Shown here: positions 8,329 to 16,434 of the stretch, one piece after another
How the letters are laid out: each line of letters opens with the position of its first letter
How positions within the stretch are numbered: the stretch's first letter is position 1
DNA from: Treponema sp. Marseille-Q3903
GTDB lineage: Bacteria; Spirochaetota; Spirochaetia; Treponematales; Treponemataceae
Direction of reading: 5' to 3'
Assembly (NCBI RefSeq): GCF_014334335.1
Contig: NZ_JACSEU010000001.1
Span: 2,108,001 to 2,172,000 of the forward strand
DNA length: 64,000 bases
Notes under the pieces: model-generated
What the model saw: only the letters and a program-made list of their open reading frames with translations
Databases searched by the model: none
Told to the model about the DNA's origin: nothing
Made by a program: the position numbers and the translations under genes

Positions 8329-9285
8329 TTGACTAAAAGCTATCAAAGTTTTATAGAACATACCGGCAGCACACTTACCAAAAAAGGCGCGCTGCTGAAC
8401 AAGTGTTTTGACACATACCAATTTTCATCCGAGTACGGCAAGGGGTATACTGCCTTATATCAACTCGATTCCTATGCGAGTATATGCATTGCGGAGCATT
8501 CATACACCAGAGATTTTGAATATTCCGTGACAACAGAGGATTCTATCGTCATACAGCAGTACGATTCTATCGATTCTGACCGACGTTATTCGCATGGAAA
8601 TGTTTCATCGGGAATGCAGTATATCGATTATGCACCGGGTAACCAAACCTATCAATATGTCATCAAAAAAAACGTTCCGGCAAAGGTGATCAGTGTTCAG
8701 CTGTTGCCGGATTATTACGAAACATATCTCAAAAAAGAGTTCGGTATAAAAGGTATCGATTTGAAAAAAGACCTACAGGTGTTTCCGCACGGTGTTGTAA
8801 TTCCTGAAATTGCAGCGATATTTAGCAAGATACGCAGCTTTAACGGGACTGAACTCAGCACACGGCTATTTTTCAAAAGCAAGATCGATGAACTTACTGC
8901 AATCCTTATTCAAAAAGCGGAAGAATTCAGTTTGCCGGAAAACAGGAAAATTATAGCTTCAGACAGGCGTACCGTTACAAGGATTACGGAATATGTGAAT
9001 ACTCATTTGTCAAAAAACTTTTTATTGTCCGAACTGGCAGCCGAGGCATATATGAGCGTTTCAAAATTCAAATATGTGTTCAAGGCAGTCACAGGGCAAA
9101 CGTTTTCCGACTACATAAGGCAAAAAAAGATAGAAAAGGCCTGTGAACTTTTAACGCAAAGCAATCTCTATGTTGCGGAAATTGCTTATCGACTCGGCTA
9201 TAAAAACGCAGGAAGTTTTTCTGTTCAATTCAAAGAATACACAGGTGTGCTGCCGTCTGATTACCGTATCTTGGGAATCAAATAG
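8329..9285 (+). CDS. AraC/XylS family transcriptional regulator
   Basis: 318 residues from a TTG start. The last hundred or so residues form a typical double helix-turn-helix: first helix region LSELAAEAYMSVSKFKYVFK, then IAYRLGYKNAGSFSVQFKEY and a PSDYR ending, the classic AraC signature. The N-terminal part (1-215) is a sensor region without recognised motif; its length suits PchR/YbtA-like regulators of chelate uptake. Placed divergently from the ECF/ABC operon, it is the likely regulator of that operon (inference). Confidence 0.85.
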   Translation: MTKSYQSFIEHTGSTLTKKGALLNKCFDTYQFSSEYGKGYTALYQLDSYASICIAEHSYTRDFEYSVTTEDSIVIQQYDSIDSDRRYSHGNVSSGMQYIDYAPGNQTYQYVIKKNVPAKVISVQLLPDYYETYLKKEFGIKGIDLKKDLQVFPHGVVIPEIAAIFSKIRSFNGTELSTRLFFKSKIDELTAILIQKAEEFSLPENRKIIASDRRTVTRITEYVNTHLSKNFLLSELAAEAYMSVSKFKYVFKAVTGQTFSDYIRQKKIEKACELLTQSNLYVAEIAYRLGYKNAGSFSVQFKEYTGVLPSDYRILGIK

Positions 9286-9376
9286 TAAAAAATACAGCTA
9301 TAAATGCGTTTGAAAATCCCTTTCACATCACAGCTTTAAGTACACAATCAATTCAACGGGTTCGCGAGCGGAATAT

Positions 9377-10315
9377 ATGAAGATACATTTCCGCCGTATT
9401 TCACACAGGCTTTGAATTCAAGTTTTTTTATTTATTTTTCCCATTTAACAAATTTTCGTTGTATAATACAGAAGTGAGACTGTTCATCTATTCATTGCAG
9501 CGGGAAATAACTCAAATAATTTCTGATCATCTTTCAAATGAAGGGCATTTGTGTTTGACGTTTGACGAGCAATCTCATTTATATTCAACAATCAAAGACT
9601 TAAAAAAACACCCTGACTTATTGATTTTGGATTTCCGCGTCTTCAATCATGATACATTCAATATATTTTCATATTTTGAGAGATTCGAAATAAAACTTCC
9701 CGTGCTGTTTTACAATGATCCATGCCTCACGAGGACAACACTTGCGGAACACTGGAAATCTCAGATTGATTTTTTGCAAGGCTGTTACATAGATTTTGAC
9801 GAAGAAAAATATATGCCGCTTTTTAAAAGCCTTCAAAAACTGATAGAATCAAAGGAATTCAAACCGTACATCGCCTTGCTTCAAGAGCCTCAGCCTGTCC
9901 CGCAAGAATTTATCCGCGATAAATATACGCTAGATTATTTACAATACAACAAAGATGACTCGATACTGAATTTTAAAGAAAGAAACAATCTTTCAAACAG
10001 CCTTTTTTATCTTTTATCGATATTGCAAAAAAATAAAGGGATTTCTCTGTCGTTGAAAGATATCGCAGAATTATACAAAAAAGATGATAAAAAAATAACG
10101 GTTGAATCACTTAGAGTTTTAATTTCAAAATTGAAAAAGGCAATAAGAACTGATAGAGACTGCAATTTTCTTATAAACAAAGAACTCGATAGATATAGAT
10201 TTGTAAAATATAAAAATTAAACAAAAAAGTTGCCGGAAATTATTTCGGGAGCCATCATAAAATCAGCTTAACTTGCAAACGTGCAAAGGCATGTCAGTGC
10301 TAGAGACGGGAGTTA
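9377..10315 (+). repeat. Left copy of a 0.94-kb inverted repeat
   Basis: Almost identical to 13158-14095 in the opposite orientation. It covers the response-regulator-like gene plus about 95 bp downstream. The encoded proteins differ at three positions seen by eye (F/S, A/V, D/N). On the downstream side identity stops exactly at a GTTA tetranucleotide (10312-10315), after which the copies read TGTG and GAGC. Confidence 0.85.
9459..10220 (+). CDS. Response-regulator-like protein with OmpR-type winged helix, copy 1
   Basis: About 250 residues. The N-terminal part resembles a receiver domain (DLLILDFRVF with a candidate acceptor Asp, then LPVLFYND); the C-terminal 90 residues (LSLKDIAELY to RYRFVKYKN) look like a winged-helix DNA-binding domain. 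No sensor kinase is adjacent. The first possible start is a TTG at 9459, but TATAAT at 9462-9467 is followed 6 bp later by a GTG at 9474, so the transcript may begin at that codon and be leaderless. A near-identical second copy lies inverted at 13252-14085, so one of the two could regulate the intervening MATE and flavodoxin genes. Confidence 0.65.
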   Translation: MYNTEVRLFIYSLQREITQIISDHLSNEGHLCLTFDEQSHLYSTIKDLKKHPDLLILDFRVFNHDTFNIFSYFERFEIKLPVLFYNDPCLTRTTLAEHWKSQIDFLQGCYIDFDEEKYMPLFKSLQKLIESKEFKPYIALLQEPQPVPQEFIRDKYTLDYLQYNKDDSILNFKERNNLSNSLFYLLSILQKNKGISLSLKDIAELYKKDDKKITVESLRVLISKLKKAIRTDRDCNFLINKELDRYRFVKYKN

Positions 10316-10320
10316 TGTGA

Positions 10321-10560
10321 TTAATATTTCAGGGTCTTTTTGAACCATTTCTTAAAACAAACCTTGCATCTGCTATCTTCAAAATCGCAATCATTATAAT
10401 TAATTTTAAGCTCAATCAAGCTTGGGTATCACTTCTTGGATAAATATCATTAGAAGACAATGAATTAGCGGGAATGAAAAACAAATGAATTCCTTTTTTA
10501 TCACTATCATTTAGAATTAGCTACCAATCATTGTGCAAGAAATCTATATTGGGGTTAGCC
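10321..10560 (-). pseudogene. Decayed gene fragment with a Cys-rich end
   Basis: On the - strand, a short frame ends in CDFEDSRCKVCFKKWFKK and a TAA at 10321, while the preceding piece (GIHLFFIPANSLSSNDIYPR) is in another frame with stops on either side. The protein-like composition in two frames suggests a frameshifted remnant. The stop lies directly against the GTTA boundary of the inverted repeat. Function unknown. Confidence 0.3.
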
Positions 10561-11052
10561 CAGAATTTTCGCCCATATGAATTATTTTCTGATGAAAATG
10601 TTATATTCCTATATTCTTTACTTTATTAAAATAGCCAGATTCCTTTTGGAAGTTTTGAATCTTTTGAATTCGTTTTTTTCTTCTTCAGTGCCCTTTGTTT
10701 TAAGTCTTATAAATCTTCAAAAGATTTTGATGTTTTTGCTGAATTTGTTGTTTTTGTGGTGGCAATTATATCTCCATACAAATATCTAAGTCCTCTTTTA
10801 AAAATCCCTCAAGCAAATCGCTTATATCACTGAACATACATCGTACAAAAATATTTGCCGCATCGCCCGGATTTGTTCTTTTTATTGTACCAGCCATATT
10901 CAGAATCTACTTATTGAATATTTATCCAATTGTAACCACAAGAATAAAATATTTTTACCTTATTTGCGATAAGCAACCTCTGTGTGCATTTCTGCCACAC
11001 CCATTCAGCGACTGAAATATGACGGAAAATACAAGTTTCCCCTATTTACAAT
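10561..11052. other. AT-rich stretch without a supportable gene
   Basis: Only short hydrophobic or low-complexity frames, such as a Leu/Phe-rich one at 10577-10789, without ribosome sites. I see no RNA gene, attC or strong terminator here. It is probably decayed DNA next to the inverted repeat. Confidence 0.5.
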
Positions 11053-12432
11053 TTATTTTTGTACTACTGTAAGATTTACAAGCCAGCGTTCTTTTTTCAG
11101 CCAGAAATATGCGATGACAGCTTTTACAAAGTCGGAAAGTTTTACGATTGCGTACATTGCAACTGGTCCAAGCGACGTAAGTCCGACCAACAAAAACATC
11201 CCACCGACAAACAAGATATTTGCAACAGTGTCACATACAACTCCCATCACTGTATCTCCGCCTGTTCTGGAAATTGCATATTGTCCGTTTAAGTAAGCCC
11301 ATAAAGGAAGATATGCCGCTGCGGTTATTATCAGGCCTCGTGCAATTCCTTGAGAATTCGAACTTAAATTCTTAAATACAAAAGGAACTAAAAAAACTGT
11401 AGAAAATCCGATAAACATAAAAACAATACCGAAAACTGAAGAACCAGATAATATCCAGTTTTTGTATCTTCTTGCTTCTTTCAGTTTGCCCGCACCTAGT
11501 TCCTGTCCCAGTATGACTGACGTTGCTGTTACTGTTCCAGCGAAACAGATAAAAAACAGATTGGCTATTGCAAATCCTGCCGACATTCCTGAAACGACTT
11601 CTGCACCGCCGCGTGTGTTGTATAAAGCGTTTGATACGGCTTCCGAAACCGCCCATGTCAGTTCCGAATACAAAATCATAATTGATTTTTTAATTATCGT
11701 TCCGAACAAATGAATTTTTATTTCAAACAATTTGAATATGTTGAATAAAAACGGAGGCTTTTTGATAAGCACATACACGATAAACAAAACAAGTTCCACT
11801 GCGCGAGCGATAACCGTTGCTATTCCAGCCCCTTCAACTTCAAGGCGAGGCGCACCGAGATTCCCGTAAATGAATATCCAGTTAAAAAATGTGTTGACGA
11901 GCGTTGCTATAATGGAAATGATTAAAGGCGGACATACAATTTCTATTTCGCGCAAAGAAGACGCTATTGACTGTGAAAAAACGGTAAACAAGCCTGAAAA
12001 TGCTACTGCGCGTGAATATTTTACAGCCTGGTCGATAATCACGTCAGCATCTTTGTTTACGGTAAGCATTATGCCAAAAAGATTTCGCGGCGCAATCAAT
12101 CCGACTATCACAAATACGATTCCTGCAAATCCTGTGAGCAAAAGTTTAAATCGTAGGCTCTGCTGCATTCCCTCTTTGTCTTTTGCGCCGTTAAATTGCG
12201 ACATAAATATTCCGCCGGCTGAACAAATCGTAGTCGAAAGAATCAAGAAGACGAAGATCAGCATACCGGCAACGTTTACGCCCGCCATTTTTACGTCTCC
12301 GAGTCCAGCTACCATAAAATTATCAATCAGAGAAACGAAGTTTTGGATTAAAAGCTGAGCCATCACTGGAAGAGCGATAGAAAGGGCACGTATATAAAAT
12401 TGCATCGTACCGAAATATTTATTCTTTACCAT
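11053..12432 (-). CDS. MATE family multidrug/Na+ antiporter
   Basis: 460 residues from the ATG at 12432, which has GAGG five bases upstream; an upstream ATG in the same frame lacks this. Twelve membrane segments in two halves. The first half begins IALPVMAQLLIQNFVSLIDNF with MVAGLG, and GQELGAGKLKEA occurs in the middle; both are typical MATE features. MATE proteins export cationic drugs and metabolites in exchange for Na+ or H+. The flavodoxin gene lies upstream on the same strand after about 100 bp, and both sit inside the inverted repeat. Confidence 0.9.
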   Translation of the reverse strand: MVKNKYFGTMQFYIRALSIALPVMAQLLIQNFVSLIDNFMVAGLGDVKMAGVNVAGMLIFVFLILSTTICSAGGIFMSQFNGAKDKEGMQQSLRFKLLLTGFAGIVFVIVGLIAPRNLFGIMLTVNKDADVIIDQAVKYSRAVAFSGLFTVFSQSIASSLREIEIVCPPLIISIIATLVNTFFNWIFIYGNLGAPRLEVEGAGIATVIARAVELVLFIVYVLIKKPPFLFNIFKLFEIKIHLFGTIIKKSIMILYSELTWAVSEAVSNALYNTRGGAEVVSGMSAGFAIANLFFICFAGTVTATSVILGQELGAGKLKEARRYKNWILSGSSVFGIVFMFIGFSTVFLVPFVFKNLSSNSQGIARGLIITAAAYLPLWAYLNGQYAISRTGGDTVMGVVCDTVANILFVGGMFLLVGLTSLGPVAMYAIVKLSDFVKAVIAYFWLKKERWLVNLTVVQK

Positions 12433-12535
12433 AGAACCTCGTTGATGTTGCCGCATTATATCGGCAAAAAATGAAAAAGTCAATTTTAGCCAAGTCGGGG
12501 AAAACTCTAAATTTAAGCTGAAACTTTATTGCATA

Positions 12536-12994
12536 TTATGCGTTTATGATATTTTTTTCAAAAAAATCGATTGCGTTTTTAAAATCGTTTTCGTTCGGGC
12601 AGCCTTTGTTTAAGCCGCCGATGAGCTTGAATGGTCCGAAAGTGTCAAAGCCTTTGCATCCGAATACACCAATGCAGATTTTTCCACTTTGCTCGGTTCT
12701 TTTTTGCAGCGTTTTATCAAATCCCGCATTTGGAGCGCCGGCGGTGTAAATAAAAAACAGTTTTTGAACGCTGCTTTTTAAAGCTTGTTCAAACAGAGCA
12801 TTGATAGGTTTTGCAAATTTAGAGTAAAAAATTCCTGAAGCAAAGCCGATTGCTTCATAACGCGTAAAATCAGCGGGGCTAAAATCGGCAGCTTTGATAA
12901 GCACTGTTTCGGGGTATTTTTCCTTTATTTTATTCAAAACCTTTTCAGTATTTTTATGATGCGTTGAACTGTATACGATGCATACGTCGCTCAT
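12536..12994 (-). CDS. Flavodoxin-like protein
   Basis: About 152 residues from the ATG at 12994, with AAGGAG upstream. It starts MSDVCIVYSSTHHKNTEKV, the phosphate-binding loop of flavodoxins. GFASGIFYSKFAKPI and FIYTAGAPNAG fit the later flavin-contacting loops, and the last part (GVFGCKGFDTFGP) resembles flavodoxin family proteins of treponemes. It likely carries electrons with FMN in the cytoplasm. It would be transcribed ahead of the MATE gene. Confidence 0.8.
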   Translation of the reverse strand: MSDVCIVYSSTHHKNTEKVLNKIKEKYPETVLIKAADFSPADFTRYEAIGFASGIFYSKFAKPINALFEQALKSSVQKLFFIYTAGAPNAGFDKTLQKRTEQSGKICIGVFGCKGFDTFGPFKLIGGLNKGCPNENDFKNAIDFFEKNIINA

Positions 12995-13157
12995 GTCATA
13001 ATTCTCCTTCACCCGAATATAAAAGAAAATCACTAATTAAGTCAATAAATATCTTATTTGCACAAAAGTCCATAATCGAAATAAAAGTTTTCGTCGACTG
13101 AAAGAGAAGATTCATCATGCATTAAAAGCTGGAGCCGCTATCTGTCTACAAAAGCTC

Positions 13158-14095
13158 TAACCCCCGTCTCTAGCACTGACGTAGCCCTTGCACGTTTGCA
13201 TGCTGTGCGGATTTATGGTGGCTCCCGAAATAATTTCTGGCATTTTTTTGTTTAATTTTTATATTTTACAAATCTATATCTATTGAGTTCTTTGTTTATA
13301 AGAAAATTGCAGTCTCTATCAGTTCTTATTGCCTTTTTCAATTTTGAGATTAAAACTCTAAGCGATTCAACCGTTATTTTTTTATCATCTTTTTTGTATA
13401 ATTCTGCGATATCTTTCAACGACAGAGAAATCCCTTTATTTTTTTGCAATATCGATAAAAGATAAAAAAGGCTGTTTGAAAGATTGTTTCTTTCTTTAAA
13501 ATTCAGTATCGAATCATCTTTGTTGTATTGTAAATAATCTAGCGTATATTTATCGCGGATAAATTCTTGTGGGACAGGCTGAGGCTCTTGAAGCAAAGCG
13601 ATGTACGGTTTGAATTCCTTTGATTCTATCAGTTTTTGAAGGCTTTTAAAAAGAGGCATATATTTTTCTTCGTCAAAATCTATGTAACAGCCTTGCAAAA
13701 AATCAATCTGAGATTTCCAGTGTTCCACAAGTGTTGTCCTCGTGAGGCATGGATCATTGTAGAACAGCACGGGAAGTTTTATTTCGGATCTCTCAAAATA
13801 TGAAAATATATTGAATGTATCATGATTGAAGACGCGGAAATCCAAAATCAATAAGTCAGGGTGTTTTTTTAAGTCTTTGATTGTTGAATATAAATGAGAT
13901 TGCTCGTCAAACGTCAAACACAAATGTCCTTCATTTGAAAGATGATCAGAAATTATTTGAGTTATTTCCCGCTGCAATGAATAGATGAACAGTCTCACTT
14001 CTGTATTATACAACGAAAATTTGTTAAATGGGAAAAATAAATAAAAAAACTTGAATTCAATGCCTGTGTGAAATACGGCTGACATGTATCTTCAT
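13158..14095 (-). repeat. Right copy of the 0.94-kb inverted repeat
   Basis: Inverted counterpart of 9377-10315. The ends match to within a few bases: both begin at ATGAAGATACAT and end at GTTA. The flanks differ completely. The intervening unique segment is 2.84 kb and could invert by homologous recombination. Confidence 0.85.
13252..14085 (-). CDS. Response-regulator-like protein with OmpR-type winged helix, copy 2
   Basis: Same protein as at 9459-10220 apart from three substitutions (S for F in FERFE, V for A in TLAEH, N for D in ELDRY). The frame extends 24 codons further upstream (HTGIEFKFFYLFFPF) because of a change in the flank; that extension is probably not translated, since the TATAAT and the GTG 6 bp after it are conserved here too. 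It may regulate the flavodoxin-MATE genes, or simply be a duplicated cassette. Confidence 0.6.
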   Translation of the reverse strand: MSAVFHTGIEFKFFYLFFPFNKFSLYNTEVRLFIYSLQREITQIISDHLSNEGHLCLTFDEQSHLYSTIKDLKKHPDLLILDFRVFNHDTFNIFSYFERSEIKLPVLFYNDPCLTRTTLVEHWKSQIDFLQGCYIDFDEEKYMPLFKSLQKLIESKEFKPYIALLQEPQPVPQEFIRDKYTLDYLQYNKDDSILNFKERNNLSNSLFYLLSILQKNKGISLSLKDIAELYKKDDKKITVESLRVLISKLKKAIRTDRDCNFLINKELNRYRFVKYKN

Positions 14096-14197
14096 GTCGG
14101 AGAAAACGCAATCACATGCTGCCAGAGCTTTCAAAAAAAAGCCAAGTCATACATGTTGGACGATTTGTTCCTTAAACTTCAAAACTATAATCGTCCA

Positions 14198-14608
14198 TCA
14201 GGCTAGTTGTTGAAGACTCGTACATATCTTCGTTACAGTCTCTGCAACCTTCGCTTCCGGTATATTGCTTAATTTACCACACGAGGAATCTATTGTAAAC
14301 TTCAAGTCATTCAAAAGATTGATAACTTCATCGGGAATACCGGTGTCCTTTCTATTGCCAAAAATGATTATATAGTTTTTCTTTCCTGTATGCTGAATAT
14401 CCATATAAAAAGTATATGCAGCATACATAAAGCCATCCAATACAGCGCAAGGCTCGTCGTAGGATGTTGATTCATAATACAATAAAACCGATGTTTTTCC
14501 ATCTAAATTGACGCGGATCAAAAAATCACATCTTTCTACTATAATGCGAATCGAAAAAATCAGCAGCAGCCAGATTAGGTCCATCTTCACTAAATGCGAT
14601 AAAGACAA
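14198..14608 (-). CDS. Hypothetical protein, last gene of the cassette array
   Basis: 136 residues from a TTG at 14608. The first 20 residues (LIWLLLIFSIRIIVER) are hydrophobic, then comes a soluble part with KKNYIIIFGNRKDTGIPDEV. No family recognised. The start lies about 40 bp from the end of the attC-like site at 14647, the short leader usual for integron cassettes. A hairpin with arms GGACGAT and ATCGTCC lies just downstream (14159-14193) and may terminate transcription. I see no attC after this gene. Confidence 0.5.
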   Translation of the reverse strand: MSLSHLVKMDLIWLLLIFSIRIIVERCDFLIRVNLDGKTSVLLYYESTSYDEPCAVLDGFMYAAYTFYMDIQHTGKKNYIIIFGNRKDTGIPDEVINLLNDLKFTIDSSCGKLSNIPEAKVAETVTKICTSLQQLA

Positions 14609-14646
14609 ATCAATGTTAAAGAAAAATATACCCCATCGGGTACTCC

Positions 14647-14707
14647 GCTTAATATTCGCTTAACCTATGACGGGCGTACCACCGTTGCCCGGTTAAAGTG
14701 GTTAGAT
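14647..14707 (-). other. attC-like recombination site A
   Basis: Read on the - strand it begins with ATCTAAC (fits RYYYAAC), ends with ATTAAGC (GTTRRRY with one mismatch), and has complementary inner arms (CACTTTAACC / GGTTAAGCG) around a GGGC...GCCC stem. It starts 9 bp beyond the stop of the SAP-domain gene, the usual attC position. Confidence 0.7.
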
Positions 14708-14715
14708 GAACTTCT

Positions 14716-15309
14716 CTATGTATATTTTTCCGCACGTCGGGGTATTTTGATTTTTTTCCAAGTTATATAATCTTTTTTGACCTTCATATCTTTTAGCTTA
14801 TTCCATGAGTCCAAAGCATCTCCCCTTGTTGCATTTTTTTCATTTGCAAGATATTCACTTATAAAATTGTTAAATTTGCAGGATGGAATTTGCGGAAGCT
14901 TTCCTTGAGTTTCGTTTAACCGAATATACTCACGAACGATATCATCATAAGTTATTTTTTCACCATGAGAAAGTTTATTTTCAATCCAGCGATTAAGCCA
15001 ATACTTTGCACCCAATTTCGGTTTTAGTTCAGGAACACGTTTATCCATTTCACTATATATGAATTCCCATGTTTCTTTTGTGTTGCTAAAATCTTCAACA
15101 TAACTATGATTATTCAATATGTCTCTGTGCCGGCTTTTACTCCGATAACTATTCTTTTTATTTACTGTTCCGGTTTCAAGAAAATGAATAATCATCTCTT
15201 CAAGCTGATCTTTTCGTGTTTTTGAATCAAAAGGAATTCCAAGCGATTTTGCTAACGCTTTGAGTTCGCTCATGTACCAATATTTATTTTCGAATTCTTT
15301 TATTGTCAT
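14716..15309 (-). CDS. SAP-like domain protein
   Basis: 197 residues. The N-terminus (MSELKALAKSLGIPFDSK with KDQLEEMI) fits a SAP-like helix-extension-helix motif, often nucleic-acid binding. The rest has RHRDILNN and WNRLKD-like helical segments as in SAP-containing proteins with a DUF6434-type extension; that subfamily name is from memory. It overlaps the stop of the DUF3781-like gene by 4 bp, so the two form a two-gene cassette that ends at attC site A. Function unknown. Confidence 0.6.
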   Translation of the reverse strand: MTIKEFENKYWYMSELKALAKSLGIPFDSKTRKDQLEEMIIHFLETGTVNKKNSYRSKSRHRDILNNHSYVEDFSNTKETWEFIYSEMDKRVPELKPKLGAKYWLNRWIENKLSHGEKITYDDIVREYIRLNETQGKLPQIPSCKFNNFISEYLANEKNATRGDALDSWNKLKDMKVKKDYITWKKIKIPRRAEKYT

Positions 15310-15506
15310 AGAGCTTTTTTCTTATGTGCCGTGATTATTGTATCACTGTATGCATTAACAGTTATCATAATATCCTCGATACTTATATACCAATTTTTTA
15401 CTTTTCTGATTATTGAACTTCTCTTATCAAGAATTTTATTTTTACACCGCTCAATAACATCTTTGGTATCTAAATCAAGATTACGTTTTATTCGCTCAAT
15501 ACCCAT
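15306..15506 (-). CDS. DUF3781-like small protein
   Basis: 66 residues. LDLDTKDVIERCKNKIL followed by KNWYISIEDIMITVNAYS and TIITAHK matches the pattern I know for DUF3781, a small family of unknown function often found in accessory DNA. It overlaps the SAP-like gene, and both probably share one transcript within a cassette. The start lies about 110 bp from attC site B. Confidence 0.65.
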   Translation of the reverse strand: MGIERIKRNLDLDTKDVIERCKNKILDKRSSIIRKVKNWYISIEDIMITVNAYSDTIITAHKKKAL

Positions 15507-15613
15507 TCCAGTTGTATGATTTTTTTCTTAATTTTTATACAGAATTTCAGAAATGTGTTCAATAATGATTGTATATCCGCATATTATTTTATTTTGCATG
15601 CGACAGCATGTCC

Positions 15614-15676
15614 ATCTAACAACTGGTTGTACCGCAACGGGCTTGACCCGTTGTCGGCTACGAACCTTTGTTATGT
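15614..15676 (-). other. attC-like recombination site B
   Basis: On the - strand it begins ACATAAC and ends GTTAGAT (perfect GTTRRRY). Inner arms AACAAAGGTTCGTA and ACAACCAGTT pair imperfectly, and the centre is a CAACGGG/CCCGTTG stem. It begins 3 bp beyond the stop of the ToxN-like gene. Confidence 0.75.
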
Positions 15677-15678
15677 GA

Positions 15679-16197
15679 TTATTTCTTATAATTCCTACAA
15701 GCTTCTTCTACTTTCTTAAAATCAATTACAATTTTTCCTACAGGAAACTCTTCTTCAGAAGAACTACATTTTTTTTCATAAAGATTCTTTGCAGTTTTCT
15801 CAATTTTATCTCGGTTCTCTTTACAGAAATTATATTCAGCAAGCATAAGAAGTTTATAACTAAAATCACCTTCATCATTGATTTTGTAAAGTGAAAGCTC
15901 GGATTCAGGAACCGGTATCATGCTGTTAAAGCGTAGTGTACCGTACAGCTTTTCCTTGCTTCGAAGATATATCGTTGTAAGATTATTCTTTTTGATTTTT
16001 CCATTCTCATAATCCTTGTCTTTTGGCGATGACATTGGAACGAAATATTTAAATCCGTTTATTTCCGTAAGAATTCCAACATATTTTCTGTGATAAGTTC
16101 GTTCCTGAGGTTTTTTCTGCATTACATGTCTTTCTATTTTCAAAAGATACTCAACATATTCATCGCTTACAATGTAAAAAATATTGTCTTCTGTCAT
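15679..16197 (-). CDS. toxN: ToxN/AbiQ family type III toxin
   Basis: 172 residues. Family features of the ToxN/AbiQ endoribonucleases are visible: an N-terminal YIVSDEYVEYLLKIERHV, then RKYVGILTEINGFKYFVPMS followed by SPKDKDYENG (the SSPK motif with catalytic-region Ser/Lys), and a C-terminal helical part. Such toxins cut RNA and are held inactive by repeats of a small RNA (ToxI), acting as addiction or phage-defence modules. Directly upstream are a promoter, three 34-35-bp repeats and a terminator, exactly the ToxIN order. An attC site follows the stop. Length fits the family (about 160-200). Confidence 0.85.
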   Translation of the reverse strand: MTEDNIFYIVSDEYVEYLLKIERHVMQKKPQERTYHRKYVGILTEINGFKYFVPMSSPKDKDYENGKIKKNNLTTIYLRSKEKLYGTLRFNSMIPVPESELSLYKINDEGDFSYKLLMLAEYNFCKENRDKIEKTAKNLYEKKCSSSEEEFPVGKIVIDFKKVEEACRNYKK

Positions 16198-16210
16198 GCG
16201 TTACTCCAAT

Positions 16211-16236
16211 AAAAAAAGGCGACTATTAAAGTCGCC
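16211..16236 (-). terminator. Terminator between toxI repeats and toxN
   Basis: Arms GGCGAC and GTCGCC around a TTTAATA loop, followed on the - strand by a run of seven T (16211-16217). In known ToxIN loci such a leaky terminator lets little toxin mRNA form relative to antitoxin RNA. Confidence 0.8.
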
Positions 16237-16237
16237 C

Positions 16238-16341
16238 GTTAAGTTCTCCAGTTAGGGTCGGAGCGTACCCAGTTTAAGTTTTCCGCTCAGAGTCGGAACG
16301 TACTCAGTTTAAGTTTTCCACTTAGGGCAGGAATGCTCCCA
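16238..16341 (-). ncRNA. toxI: ToxI-like antitoxin RNA: three tandem 34-35-bp repeats
   Basis: Three consecutive units at 16307-16341, 16272-16306 and 16238-16271 (35, 35, 34 bp). Each ends on the - strand with GGAAAACTTAAAC or a close variant and begins TGGGAGC, TGAGTAC or TGGGTAC. They are diverged (about 70-80% by eye) but aligned without gaps. ToxI-type antitoxins of type III systems are made of 2-6 repeats of 34-37 nt that fold as pseudoknots and bind ToxN; number, length, strand and position before the terminator and toxin all match. Confidence 0.8.
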
Positions 16342-16349
16342 ACAGTTTT

Positions 16350-16378
16350 AATATAACATTACAAGTTTATGCCGTCAA
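16350..16378 (-). promoter_or_regulatory. Promoter of the toxI-toxN locus
   Basis: On the - strand TTGACG (16378-16373), 17 bp, TATATT (16355-16350). The predicted start near 16343 falls just before the first repeat. Confidence 0.75.
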
Positions 16379-16434
16379 GTATTATCTCATTCAACTGTAG
16401 GCATTCAGCTTATTCAACTTTCCTCGAAATATTT
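16379..16434. other. Gap between toxI promoter and the broken gene
   Basis: Two copies of ATTCAAC (a possible recombination half-site on the - strand, GTTGAAT) occur here, but no matching left half. A cassette boundary is expected here and is not clearly visible. Confidence 0.3.

Noticed and set aside
10577-10789. A 70-codon hydrophobic open frame
   Set aside because: Leu/Phe-rich low-complexity sequence without a ribosome site in an AT-rich decayed stretch.
16238-16341. Three short direct repeats as a CRISPR array
   Set aside because: There are no spacers: the units are contiguous and diverged. Position before a terminator and a ToxN-like gene fits ToxI instead.
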